From Leifsonia sp. 71-9 (lineage in GTDB: Bacteria; Actinomycetota; Actinomycetes; Actinomycetales; Microbacteriaceae), in NCBI RefSeq assembly GCF_001898805.1, contig NZ_MKVJ01000021.1:411361-444510 (forward strand): a stretch of DNA of 33,150 nt, read 5' to 3'. Below are positions 14,983 through 22,360 of this stretch, one piece after another. Numbering within the stretch: the stretch's first letter is position 1; every line of letters starts with the position of its first letter. The notes below the pieces were generated by a model. That model saw only the letters and a program-made list of their open reading frames with translations, was not told the origin of the DNA and searched no databases. The translations under genes and the position numbers were made by a program.

Positions 14983-15866
14983 TGACGACGGTTCTCGACG
15001 AGGTCTCGCAGGCCGCCCGCCAGATCGCGGACGAGCGGCAGCCGCGCTCCCGGCGGCGCAAGCTGAGCGGGTGGCACTTCGTGCTGTTCCCGATCGCGAT
15101 CCTGTTCCTGGTGCCGTTCGCGCAGATGGCGCTGGCGTCGTTCTCGCCGGCGAAGGAGCTGGTGGCGTTCCCGCCGCCGTTCATCCCGTCGCACTTCACG
15201 CTCGACGGCTACGCGAAGCTGTTCGGCCAGACCGACATCATGCTGTGGCTCGGCAACACGGTCATCGTGTCGGTGACCGCGATCGTGTCGAACATCATCC
15301 TGTGCTCGCTGGCCGGCTACGGGTTCGCCCGCCTGCGGTTCGCGGGACGCAACTTCGGGTTCCTGATGATCCTCGCGACGATCATGATCCCGACGCAGCT
15401 GCTGATGATCCCGACCTACATCCTGTTCGCGAAGCTCGGGCTGCTGAACGGGCTCGGCGCGGCCATCGTGCCGTGGCTGGCGACGGCGTTCGGCATCTTC
15501 CTGATGCGGCAGTTCTTCCTCTCCCTCCCGGCGGAGCTGGAGGAGGCGGGCGCCATCGACGGCTGCAACCGCTGGCAGGTGTTCTTCCGCATCGTGCTGC
15601 CGCTCGCGCGCCCGGCGCTCGCCACGCTCGCGATCTTCACGCTGCTCGGCGCGTGGAACGACCTCGTCTGGCCCCTGATCGCGATCAACAACCAGTCGTC
15701 GTTCACCCTGCAGCTGGGCATCGCGAACTTCCAGGGCGCGCACCAGACCGATTGGAGCCTCATCATGGCGGGCAACGTGATCGCCACGCTTCCCCTCATC
15801 CTGTTCTTCCTGTTCGCGCAGCGGCAGTTCATCGCGACCATGACGTTCTCGGGGCTCAAGGGATGA
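14982..15866 (+). CDS. Sugar ABC transporter permease, MalG-like
   Basis: A 294-residue permease with six predicted helices. The EAA loop lies at about 184-212 (ELEEAGAIDGCNRWQVFFRI), and the C-terminus ends in SGLKG, as is usual for MalG-type subunits. It pairs with the MalF-like protein to form the channel. Start and stop both overlap neighbouring genes (TGATG upstream, ATGA downstream), so the cistrons are translationally coupled and should be made in equal amounts. Confidence 0.93.
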   Translation: MTTVLDEVSQAARQIADERQPRSRRRKLSGWHFVLFPIAILFLVPFAQMALASFSPAKELVAFPPPFIPSHFTLDGYAKLFGQTDIMLWLGNTVIVSVTAIVSNIILCSLAGYGFARLRFAGRNFGFLMILATIMIPTQLLMIPTYILFAKLGLLNGLGAAIVPWLATAFGIFLMRQFFLSLPAELEEAGAIDGCNRWQVFFRIVLPLARPALATLAIFTLLGAWNDLVWPLIAINNQSSFTLQLGIANFQGAHQTDWSLIMAGNVIATLPLILFFLFAQRQFIATMTFSGLKG

Positions 15867-16822
15867 CCGGCGCGACGGAGGCGGCGGTGGACGTCCTGGT
15901 CGTCGGCGACGCCAACCCCGACCTCCTGCTCACCGGCGACACCGTTCCGCGGTTCGGCCAGGCGGAGCAGCTGCTCGACTCGGCGGAGCTGCTGCTCGGG
16001 GGGAGCGCAGCGATCGTCGCGTGCGGGCTGGCACGGCTCGGCGTGCGCACGGCGCTCGCGGCGGTCGTCGGCGCGGACCAGTTCGGTTCCGTCGTGCTGG
16101 ACCGCCTGCGCGACGGAGGCGTGGACGACTCGGCGATCGAGATCGACGCTGACCGGCCGACCGGGCTCTCGGTGGTGCTCTCCGAGCCGGGCGACCGCGC
16201 CATCCTGACGCTGCCGGGCACCATCCCGGTGCTGACGGCGGAGGCGGTGCGCTCGGCCGTCGCCCGGCTGCGGCCGCGGCACGTGCACGTCGCCTCCTAC
16301 TTCCTGCTCCCCGGACTCGCCGCCGACCTCCCGGCCCTGCTGGACGAGATCGCCGCGACCGGGGCGACGATCAGCCTGGACACCAATTGGGATCCGGCGG
16401 AGCGCTGGGCCGGCCTGCACGAGGTGCTGCCGCGCGTCGACGTCTTCCTCCCGAACCGGGAGGAGGCGCTGGCCATCGCAACGGCGGTGGACGGACGGGC
16501 TCACGACGACCTCGACGAGGCCGCCGCCGCTCTCTCCGCCCTGGGCTGCCGTGTGGTCGTCAAGGCCGGCGCCGACGGCGGCGTCGCCTTCGAGGGCGGC
16601 CGGCGCAGCGCTGCGGCCCCCGGACTCGTGCTCGACGTGGTCGACACGACCGGGGCGGGCGACAGCTTCGACGCCGGCTACCTCGCCGCGCTCCTGGAAG
16701 GGGTGGAGGAGGAGGCCGACCGGCTGCGCTGGGCCGCGGTCGCGGGATCCCTCTCCGTGCGCGGGACCGGCGGCACCGGCGCGCAGGCCACCCGCGACGA
16801 GCTCGCGGAGGCGAGAGTATGA
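15863..16822 (+). CDS. PfkB-family carbohydrate kinase (ribokinase-like)
   Basis: A 319-residue kinase. The N-terminal VLVVGDANPDLLL (11-23) and the GGSAAIVACGLARLG stretch (46-60) form the sugar side; DTTGAGDSFDAGYLA (261-275) is the ATP/anion-hole motif with catalytic base D267. The ATG overlaps the permease stop by ATGA. Ribokinase-branch enzymes phosphorylate free sugars or nucleosides on a primary hydroxyl. As the importer brings in unphosphorylated sugar, this enzyme may make the hexose or hexosamine 6-phosphate that the SIS protein uses. That assignment is inferred from context; an alternative is a second sugar. Confidence 0.88.
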   Translation: MTGATEAAVDVLVVGDANPDLLLTGDTVPRFGQAEQLLDSAELLLGGSAAIVACGLARLGVRTALAAVVGADQFGSVVLDRLRDGGVDDSAIEIDADRPTGLSVVLSEPGDRAILTLPGTIPVLTAEAVRSAVARLRPRHVHVASYFLLPGLAADLPALLDEIAATGATISLDTNWDPAERWAGLHEVLPRVDVFLPNREEALAIATAVDGRAHDDLDEAAAALSALGCRVVVKAGADGGVAFEGGRRSAAAPGLVLDVVDTTGAGDSFDAGYLAALLEGVEEEADRLRWAAVAGSLSVRGTGGTGAQATRDELAEARV

Positions 16823-17706
16823 CCATCCACACCCTCGGCCTGACCCCGGCCCTCGACGTCGTCTACGTGCTCGACGAGGTGCAGCTGGGCGGCATCCACC
16901 GCCCGCCGGTCGTCATCCGCTCGGCCGGCGGCAAGTCGCTCAACGTCGCCCGCGCGCTCGCGCTGCTCGGCGCGCGGACCCGCGCGGTCGTCCCTCTCGG
17001 CGGGCGGATCGGCGATCTCGTCGCCGACCTGCTGACCGGCAGCGACGTGGAGGTGGAGCGCATCCCGACCGCCGTCGAGACGCGGCTGTGCATCACCGCG
17101 TGCGACACCGGCTCCCGCCGCCTGACCGAGTTCTACGAGCCGGTCACCGAGTTCGACGTGCCGCTCGCGGCCGTCGCGGAGCGGCTGCGGGCCATCGCGC
17201 CGGGCGAGTGGCTCACCGTCTCGGGCGCCATGCCGGTCGGCACGGACGCGGGGGAGTTCGCCGGCATCCTGGCCGCGGAGGCCGACCGTGGCGTGCTGCT
17301 CGCGATCGACGTGCACGGCCCGGCGCTCGGCGAGATCGTCGACCGCGCGCGTCCCCGGCTCGTCAAGGTGAACCGCCACGAGGCGGCCGACCTGACCGGT
17401 GCGGCCGACCGCGAGCGGTCCGCCCGCCAGCTCGTCGAGCGCGGCGCGGGCATCGCGGTCGTGACCGACGGCGAGGCCGGCTCGGTCGCCGCGACCGCCG
17501 CGGGCGAGTTCATCGCAGTCCCGCCGGTCGACCGGCCGGGGCTCTTCGCGGTGGGGAGCGGGGATTGCTACCTCGCCGGACTCGTGGGGTCGCTGGAGGG
17601 CGGTGCCGACCTCGAGCGCGCCCTCGCCGTCGCGGCCGAGATCGGCGCGGCCAACGCGCAGGTGCCCGGGGCCGCCGTCTTCGACGCCCCCGTCCTCTTC
17701 GCCTGA
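16819..17706 (+). CDS. PfkB-family sugar-phosphate kinase (LacC/FruK-like)
   Basis: A 295-residue kinase of the 1-phosphofructokinase/tagatose-6-phosphate kinase branch. The start TLGLTPALDVVY (5-16) is the branch's TPALD signature, and SAGGKSLNVARAL (35-47) binds the sugar phosphate. The catalytic loop reads AVGSGDCYLAG (244-254), with D249 as base; Ser replaces the usual Ala of GAGD and Cys-Tyr replaces Ser. Residues KVNRHEAADLTG match the family's KPN-x-E site. ATGA overlap couples it to the preceding kinase. The likely reaction is tagatose 6-phosphate to tagatose 1,6-bisphosphate, feeding the aldolase at 9527; fructose 1-phosphate is the alternative. Confidence 0.86.
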   Translation: MTIHTLGLTPALDVVYVLDEVQLGGIHRPPVVIRSAGGKSLNVARALALLGARTRAVVPLGGRIGDLVADLLTGSDVEVERIPTAVETRLCITACDTGSRRLTEFYEPVTEFDVPLAAVAERLRAIAPGEWLTVSGAMPVGTDAGEFAGILAAEADRGVLLAIDVHGPALGEIVDRARPRLVKVNRHEAADLTGAADRERSARQLVERGAGIAVVTDGEAGSVAATAAGEFIAVPPVDRPGLFAVGSGDCYLAGLVGSLEGGADLERALAVAAEIGAANAQVPGAAVFDAPVLFA

Positions 17707-17760
17707 GGTTCGCGTCGTTGCGCTCATTCCGCCCGGAATGAGCGCAACAACGTGAACCTC
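17705..17760. terminator. Long bidirectional hairpin between convergent operons
   Basis: Bases 17705-17730 pair with 17735-17760 over 26 bp with two non-Watson-Crick positions and a 4-base loop. It begins within the stop codon of the kinase gene and ends ten bases before the stop of the convergent acyltransferase-CapA gene. Confidence 0.82.
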
Positions 17761-17769
17761 GGCGGCTGG

Positions 17770-19923
17770 TCAGCGTGAGGCAGGCGGAGCGAGCGCGCCG
17801 TCCGCGGCGATGCGGGGCGCGGTCGCGGGGAAGTCGCGGCGGCTGAAGTCGCCGACCAGGGCCGCGGCCCGGCCGTCCGGGTCGGGGAGGGGCACGCCGC
17901 CCTCGAAGGCGAAGTGGACGGAGCGCATCCGGCCGCGCGCGAAGGTGCCGTCGGGGTGGAGGCTCACGTCGAGGTAGACGCCGTAGCGGGTGGCCTGCTC
18001 GGCGCCGAAGACGCCGCCGCCGCCGAAGTTGCCGAGGCTGTACGCGATCAGCCGCCCCTTGTAGAACTCCGCGCCGCGCAGCGTGTGCGGTCCGTGCCCG
18101 AGCACGAGGTCCGCTCCCCCGTCGACCGCGGCGTGGGCGAACGCGACGGGGTCGCCGCGATTCTCCCCGTACATCCGCTCGACGCCGGGAGCGACGACGT
18201 TCGCGTCCGGCCCCTCGGCGCCCAGATGCGCCTGGACGACCACCACGTCGGCCGAGGCGGCGGCCGCGGCCACCACCTTCCGGACGTGCCGCAGATCGGT
18301 CACCCGGTTGAAGCCCTGGTACGGGGCGAAGCCGATCATCGCGACGGTGGTGTCGCCGATCCGCGTGCACACGATCTCGTCGCGGTCGCCCACGGCGCGG
18401 ATCCCGTTCGCAGCGAGGTTCGCGCGGGTGTTCGCGTAGCCCTCGTCGCCGAAGTCCTTGGTGTGGTTGTTCGCCAGGTTCAGGAGGTCGAACCCGGCGA
18501 AGTACGGCGCGGTCGCGGGTTCGCTGCGGAAGGCGAGGCAGTCCGCGTCGGTGCTGCACTTGTCGTATCCGGTGTCGTCGGAGATCACCTGCTCCAGGTT
18601 CCCCGTCACGAGGTCGCCGGTGAACCAGGGGCGGACCGCGTCGAAGTGGTGTGCCCCGCCGTCCTCCGGCACCCCGTGGCCGATGTCGTGGATGAGCAGA
18701 TCCCCGGTGGCGCCGATGGCGACCTCTCCCGGGCGCGCGGCGGCTTGCGCGGGCGGGGTCTGCCCGCAGCCGGGGATCGCCGTCGCTCCGGCGGTCACGA
18801 GACCGCACGCCACGAGCAGGACGACGGCCATCGCGGTCCGCCACGGCGCGCGCCACCTCCGCCCGGCGCCCGGAGCCGTCCTCGTCGCCCAGCGCGGGAG
18901 GTCGAACAGCCAGGTCGCACCATCCCGCAGCAGCAGGCGGTACAGCAGGAGGCTCCCGGCGATCAGGACGGCCGTCAGGATCACGGGCAGCATCGCGGCC
19001 GCCACCAGCTGCACGGCGACCCGGGAGTCCGACAGCCAGCCCGCCAGCAGGAAGTCGGCCAGGGCGAGCAGCGGCATGTGGATCAGGTAGATCGGGAGGC
19101 TGCGGCGCCCCAGCCAGGCCAGCCCCGGCCCGACCAACCGCATCCGCGCGATGCTCGGCGCGACGGCGAGCCCGGCCGTCACCCCGACGACCGACGCGAG
19201 CGGCCACACTCCCGGGACGGTCTCGGTGCCGGTGAGCCGCATCGCGGCGAAGACGGCCAGGTAGGCGGCGGCCAGCAGGAGGGCGATCGAGAGCCGCACG
19301 CGGTCGAGCAGCCGCCGGAGCTGCGGCGCGAGCTGCAGCCCCAGCAGGAAGAACGTGAAGTTGTAGAGCAGGGACCCGCGATTGCTGACGACCTCCACGT
19401 AACCGGCCGCGACGACGACCGACAGGATGCCGGCCGCGGCGATGGGGATCCACGCGGGGAGACGCGAGAGCGCCTTGGTCACGAGGAAGTACAGCGCCAG
19501 CGCGTAGAGGTACCAGGTGTTCGGCGGGCTGATCGTCACCGACTCGACGAACTCCGCGACGCCGCGGGGGACCAGCGTGGGGAAGTCGGGGAACGCCCAC
19601 ATCGCCGCCATGTGGATGAGCGACCACAGCAGGTAGAGGTAGAGGAACCGGACGACGCGCGTGCGGGCGACCACCGCCCACGGGCGGGTGAAGGCGTTCG
19701 CGGCGAAATAGCCGGAGACGAGCAGGAAGAGCGGCATCAGGAACGGCCAGATCAGGTCGCCGAACAACCCCCACGCGCCGGGGACCGGCACGCCGAGCTG
19801 CCAATCGATGTTCAGGTAGCTCTTCATGATCACGTGCCACAGCACGACGAGCGCGATGAGCACGCCCTTCAGCGCGTCGCCCCAGCCCTCGCGTGCGGCC
19901 GGGGCGGGCGTGGTGTCCGTCAT
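17770..19923 (-). CDS. Acyltransferase-3/CapA fusion membrane protein
   Basis: A 717-residue fusion. Residues 12-335 form an acyltransferase-3 domain with about ten helices, starting WGDALKGVLIALVVLWHVI with the conserved H30. It resembles the fucose-4-O-acetylase branch. A basic cytoplasmic link (343-362) leads to one more helix (363-383) and then an outside CapA domain (about 400-690). That domain shows the metallophosphoesterase-like CapA motifs GDLLIH (407-412), GNLE (441-444), LANNHTKDFG (483-492), a later GHGPHTLRG and YSLGNFGG. Acyltransferase-3 proteins move acyl groups to surface sugars, and CapA proteins take part in polyglutamate or other surface-polymer export. ATG 19923 has GGAGG upstream and overlaps the ligase stop by ATGA. 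It is last in a racemase-ligase-fusion operon. Confidence 0.9.
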   Translation of the reverse strand: MTDTTPAPAAREGWGDALKGVLIALVVLWHVIMKSYLNIDWQLGVPVPGAWGLFGDLIWPFLMPLFLLVSGYFAANAFTRPWAVVARTRVVRFLYLYLLWSLIHMAAMWAFPDFPTLVPRGVAEFVESVTISPPNTWYLYALALYFLVTKALSRLPAWIPIAAAGILSVVVAAGYVEVVSNRGSLLYNFTFFLLGLQLAPQLRRLLDRVRLSIALLLAAAYLAVFAAMRLTGTETVPGVWPLASVVGVTAGLAVAPSIARMRLVGPGLAWLGRRSLPIYLIHMPLLALADFLLAGWLSDSRVAVQLVAAAMLPVILTAVLIAGSLLLYRLLLRDGATWLFDLPRWATRTAPGAGRRWRAPWRTAMAVVLLVACGLVTAGATAIPGCGQTPPAQAAARPGEVAIGATGDLLIHDIGHGVPEDGGAHHFDAVRPWFTGDLVTGNLEQVISDDTGYDKCSTDADCLAFRSEPATAPYFAGFDLLNLANNHTKDFGDEGYANTRANLAANGIRAVGDRDEIVCTRIGDTTVAMIGFAPYQGFNRVTDLRHVRKVVAAAAASADVVVVQAHLGAEGPDANVVAPGVERMYGENRGDPVAFAHAAVDGGADLVLGHGPHTLRGAEFYKGRLIAYSLGNFGGGGVFGAEQATRYGVYLDVSLHPDGTFARGRMRSVHFAFEGGVPLPDPDGRAAALVGDFSRRDFPATAPRIAADGALAPPASR

Positions 19924-20921
19924 CGAGCGGCCTCCAGCGACGCCGTGCGCTCGGTGAGGGCCGCGTCGAGGAGCGCCGCGACCAGCTGTTCGTAGCCGAG
20001 GCCGACGGCGGCGTACATCCGCGGCACCTGCGACGCCTCCGTGAATCCGGGCGTCGTGTTCACCTCGTTGAGCACCACACCGGTGGCGGTCACGAAGAAA
20101 TCGAACCGCACGACTCCCGCGCAGCCGAGGGCGTCGTAGAGGGCGCGTGCGGCGCTCTCGATCACGGCGTGCTCGTCGGGCGAGATCCGGGCGGGCAGGG
20201 TGAAGGAGGCCGTGCCGTCGTACTTCTGCTCCCGGTCGAACACCGCGCCGTCGGCCACGCCGATCTCGAGCGTCGTTCCGGCGCGCAGGGCGCCGGTGCT
20301 GTCGCGGAAGAGTGCGATGTCGACTTCACGGCCCACGACGAACGCCTCGACGAGGGCGGTGCGACCCGCCGCGAGGGCGAGGCCGAGCGCCGCGCCCAGG
20401 TCGGCGGCCTCCCGGACCACCGAGACCCCGTTGCTCGATCCACCCGTCGTCGGCTTCACCACCAGCGGCGGGACCAGCCGCGGATCCCGTGCGAGGGAGG
20501 CGGCCTCGCCCTCCGAGCGGACGAGCCGCGCGGGCGCGGTGCGCACGCCGAGCGCCTCGGCGACGAGCTTCGTGATCCACTTGTCCATGCCCACGGCGCC
20601 GGCGCCCACCGGCGAACCGGCGAACGGCACGCCCGCCATGCTGAGGAGGCCCGCGATCGAGCCGTCCTCGCCGTTCTCCCCGTGCAGCACGGGGAAGGCG
20701 ACGTCGCAGGTCGCCAGCAGGGCGATCGCCTCCGCTGCCGTCGTGGGGACCCCGTCGGGGTCGCGCCAGCCGCCGGAGCGGTCGATCGTCACCGGGACGG
20801 CGTCATGGCCGAGCGCGCGCACGGCCCGCGTGACGGCCGCGGCCGACGCCAGCGAGACATCGTGCTCGTCGTTGGCCCCGCCGCCGATGATCGCGACGCG
20901 CAGCGCCTCCCCGTCACGCAT
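19920..20921 (-). CDS. D-Ala-D-Ala ligase-like ATP-grasp enzyme
   Basis: A 333-residue ATP-grasp ligase that would join two D-amino acids. Visible motifs are NDEHDVSLAS (17-26) with catalytic E19 but Asn where Ser is usual, HGENGEDG (80-87), GMDKWITK (111-118), VKPTTGGSSNGVS (155-167) with S162, EAFVVGREVD (192-201) and the metal site D274/E286/N288 (RFDFF, NEVNTTPGFT). K233-Y234 keeps the Tyr that in Ddl favours D-Ala over D-lactate. The surrounding loop differs from housekeeping Ddl, so the second substrate may be unusual. ATG 20921 has GGGGAGG six bases upstream and overlaps the racemase gene by eight bases. The enzyme is cytoplasmic. Confidence 0.88.
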   Translation of the reverse strand: MRDGEALRVAIIGGGANDEHDVSLASAAAVTRAVRALGHDAVPVTIDRSGGWRDPDGVPTTAAEAIALLATCDVAFPVLHGENGEDGSIAGLLSMAGVPFAGSPVGAGAVGMDKWITKLVAEALGVRTAPARLVRSEGEAASLARDPRLVPPLVVKPTTGGSSNGVSVVREAADLGAALGLALAAGRTALVEAFVVGREVDIALFRDSTGALRAGTTLEIGVADGAVFDREQKYDGTASFTLPARISPDEHAVIESAARALYDALGCAGVVRFDFFVTATGVVLNEVNTTPGFTEASQVPRMYAAVGLGYEQLVAALLDAALTERTASLEAAR

Positions 20922-22089
20922 CGACCGCCTCCCCACGGCGCGACCCGGTCGTCCCGGCCGTCTTCGTCGTCCCGCTCATCTCCGACGTGGAGGTGCGATG
21001 GACGCGCGCCACGCGGCTGCCCACGCGGGTGACGATCTCGTGCTCGATCGTGCCCGCCCAGCCGGCCCAGTCGGCGACCGTGGGCTCGCCGTGCGCGCCC
21101 GGGCCGAACACCGTGACCGGTTCGCCGGGCGCGACCTCGTCCTCCCCGGTGTCGACGACCACCATGTCCATCGAGAACCGGCCGACCAGCGGGCGGCGTC
21201 GCCCGCGCACGAGGACGCCGGCGCGCTCGGAGGCCGCCCGCGGCAGCCCGTCCCCGTACCCGAGCGGAAGCAGCGCGAGGTGCGTGCGCCGGTCGGCGAC
21301 GTGGTCCAGCCCGTACCCGATGCCGGTGCCGGTCGCGACCTCGCGCGACGTCACGACGTGCGTCGTCAGGGAGAGCGCCGGCCGGAGCTCGCGGGAGGTG
21401 CCCGACGGGTCGATGCCGAAGAGTCCCGCACCGATGCGGTGCAGCCCGAAGCCGGCGCCGACCCCGGTCACGGTGGCGGCGGTCGCCGCGAGGTGCGTGA
21501 CCGACGGCGCCAGCCCGCGGCGCCGCGCCGTGCGCACGGCGTTCGCGAAGAGTAGCCGTTCGCGCTGATTCTGCGGGTGGCCGGGCTGATCGGCGCACGA
21601 CATGTGCCCCATGATCCCGACGACGTGGAGCGAACCCAGGTGCTCCAGCTCGCGGGCGATCGTGCACAGCGCCGGCCACGCCTCGACGGGGGAGCCGTCC
21701 CGCGCCATCCCGACGTCCACGTGCAGGTGCACCCGCGCCCGCCGCCGGACCAGGGAGGCCGCCCGCGCCACCGCGTGCAGCAGCACCGGGCTGGCCACCG
21801 CGAGGTCGACGTCCGCGAGCACGGCCGCGGCGAAGTCGGCGTCGACCGGGTTGAGCCAGCTCAGGATGGGCGCGCTGACGCCGCCGGCGCGCAGCGCGAG
21901 CGCCTCGTCGATGGAGGTGACGCCGAGGGAGGCGGCCCCGGCCTCCAGGACCGAGTGCGCGATCGCCCCGTGCCCGAACGCGTCCGCCTTCAGTACCGCC
22001 ATCAGCCGGCCGCCCGTCGCGGCCGCGAAGTGCGCCGTGTTCGCCCGGATCGCCTCGTCGTGGACGATCAGCTCCGATGTCCAGACCAT
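20914..22089 (-). CDS. Alanine racemase-like PLP enzyme with altered active-site residues
   Basis: A 391-residue fold-III racemase from ATG 22089 (a TTG three bases earlier is possible; ribosome-binding site GAGCGGG is weak). PLP lysine K34 sits in AVLKADAFGHG, where Phe replaces the family's Tyr43. R130 (GMARDG), R218 (HRIGAGLFG), catalytic Y278 (LPLGYGDG) and M307-D308 (FSMDM) are in place, so racemisation should be possible. The C-terminal TIPYE-type segment reads AGTIEHEIVTRVGSR, giving H350 at the position of the gatekeeper Tyr354. In VanT serine racemases that position is Asn, so L-Ser or another side chain may be accepted. The last 25 residues are Ser/Thr/Arg-rich. First gene of the ligase and acyltransferase-CapA operon. 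Confidence 0.88.
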   Translation of the reverse strand: MVWTSELIVHDEAIRANTAHFAAATGGRLMAVLKADAFGHGAIAHSVLEAGAASLGVTSIDEALALRAGGVSAPILSWLNPVDADFAAAVLADVDLAVASPVLLHAVARAASLVRRRARVHLHVDVGMARDGSPVEAWPALCTIARELEHLGSLHVVGIMGHMSCADQPGHPQNQRERLLFANAVRTARRRGLAPSVTHLAATAATVTGVGAGFGLHRIGAGLFGIDPSGTSRELRPALSLTTHVVTSREVATGTGIGYGLDHVADRRTHLALLPLGYGDGLPRAASERAGVLVRGRRRPLVGRFSMDMVVVDTGEDEVAPGEPVTVFGPGAHGEPTVADWAGWAGTIEHEIVTRVGSRVARVHRTSTSEMSGTTKTAGTTGSRRGEAVDA

Positions 22090-22360
22090 CAACGAACCCG
22101 CTCGCGATCGACGCGCCGTCGCCCCATCCCAGTACCCATGTGATCAGCGTTCCGGGTTTCGCGCGGCGGATCGTCATCCGAGCGGTTGACGTCCTTCATC
22201 CCCGAGGGCGAGATCCTCCGCGGGGCGGCGGGCGATCGCCGCGGGCGGCAGTCCCTCGGAAAGGGGTGGTCCTCCGGTTGGGTGAGACGTGCCGTGATGT
22301 CCTATGTTTGCTGACGGTATGCCGTGTCGCCGAGGGGCGATGCGCGTGACGGGGGAGCAC
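22090..22360. promoter_or_regulatory. Divergent region between racemase and metalloprotease genes
   Basis: The 271 bases hold no convincing gene. Towards the plus strand TTGGGT followed by 19 bases and TATGTT near 22300 is a weak promoter candidate; the leader would then run about 55 bases to ATG 22361. GGCGATCGCC near 22225 is a perfect 10-bp palindrome of unknown meaning. I see no clear promoter for the racemase side. Confidence 0.3.

Noticed and set aside
17770-22092. Vancomycin-resistance operon
   Set aside because: No VanX/VanY dipeptidase, VanH dehydrogenase or VanRS two-component system is present, and the ligase keeps the Tyr typical of D-Ala-type ligases. Only a partial resemblance to VanT/VanC modules is claimed.
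19893-22143. Plus-strand frames of 190-690 residues opposite the racemase operon
   Set aside because: Low-complexity Arg/Glu/Ala composition, no motifs, and they oppose three genes with clear catalytic motifs and overlapping starts.
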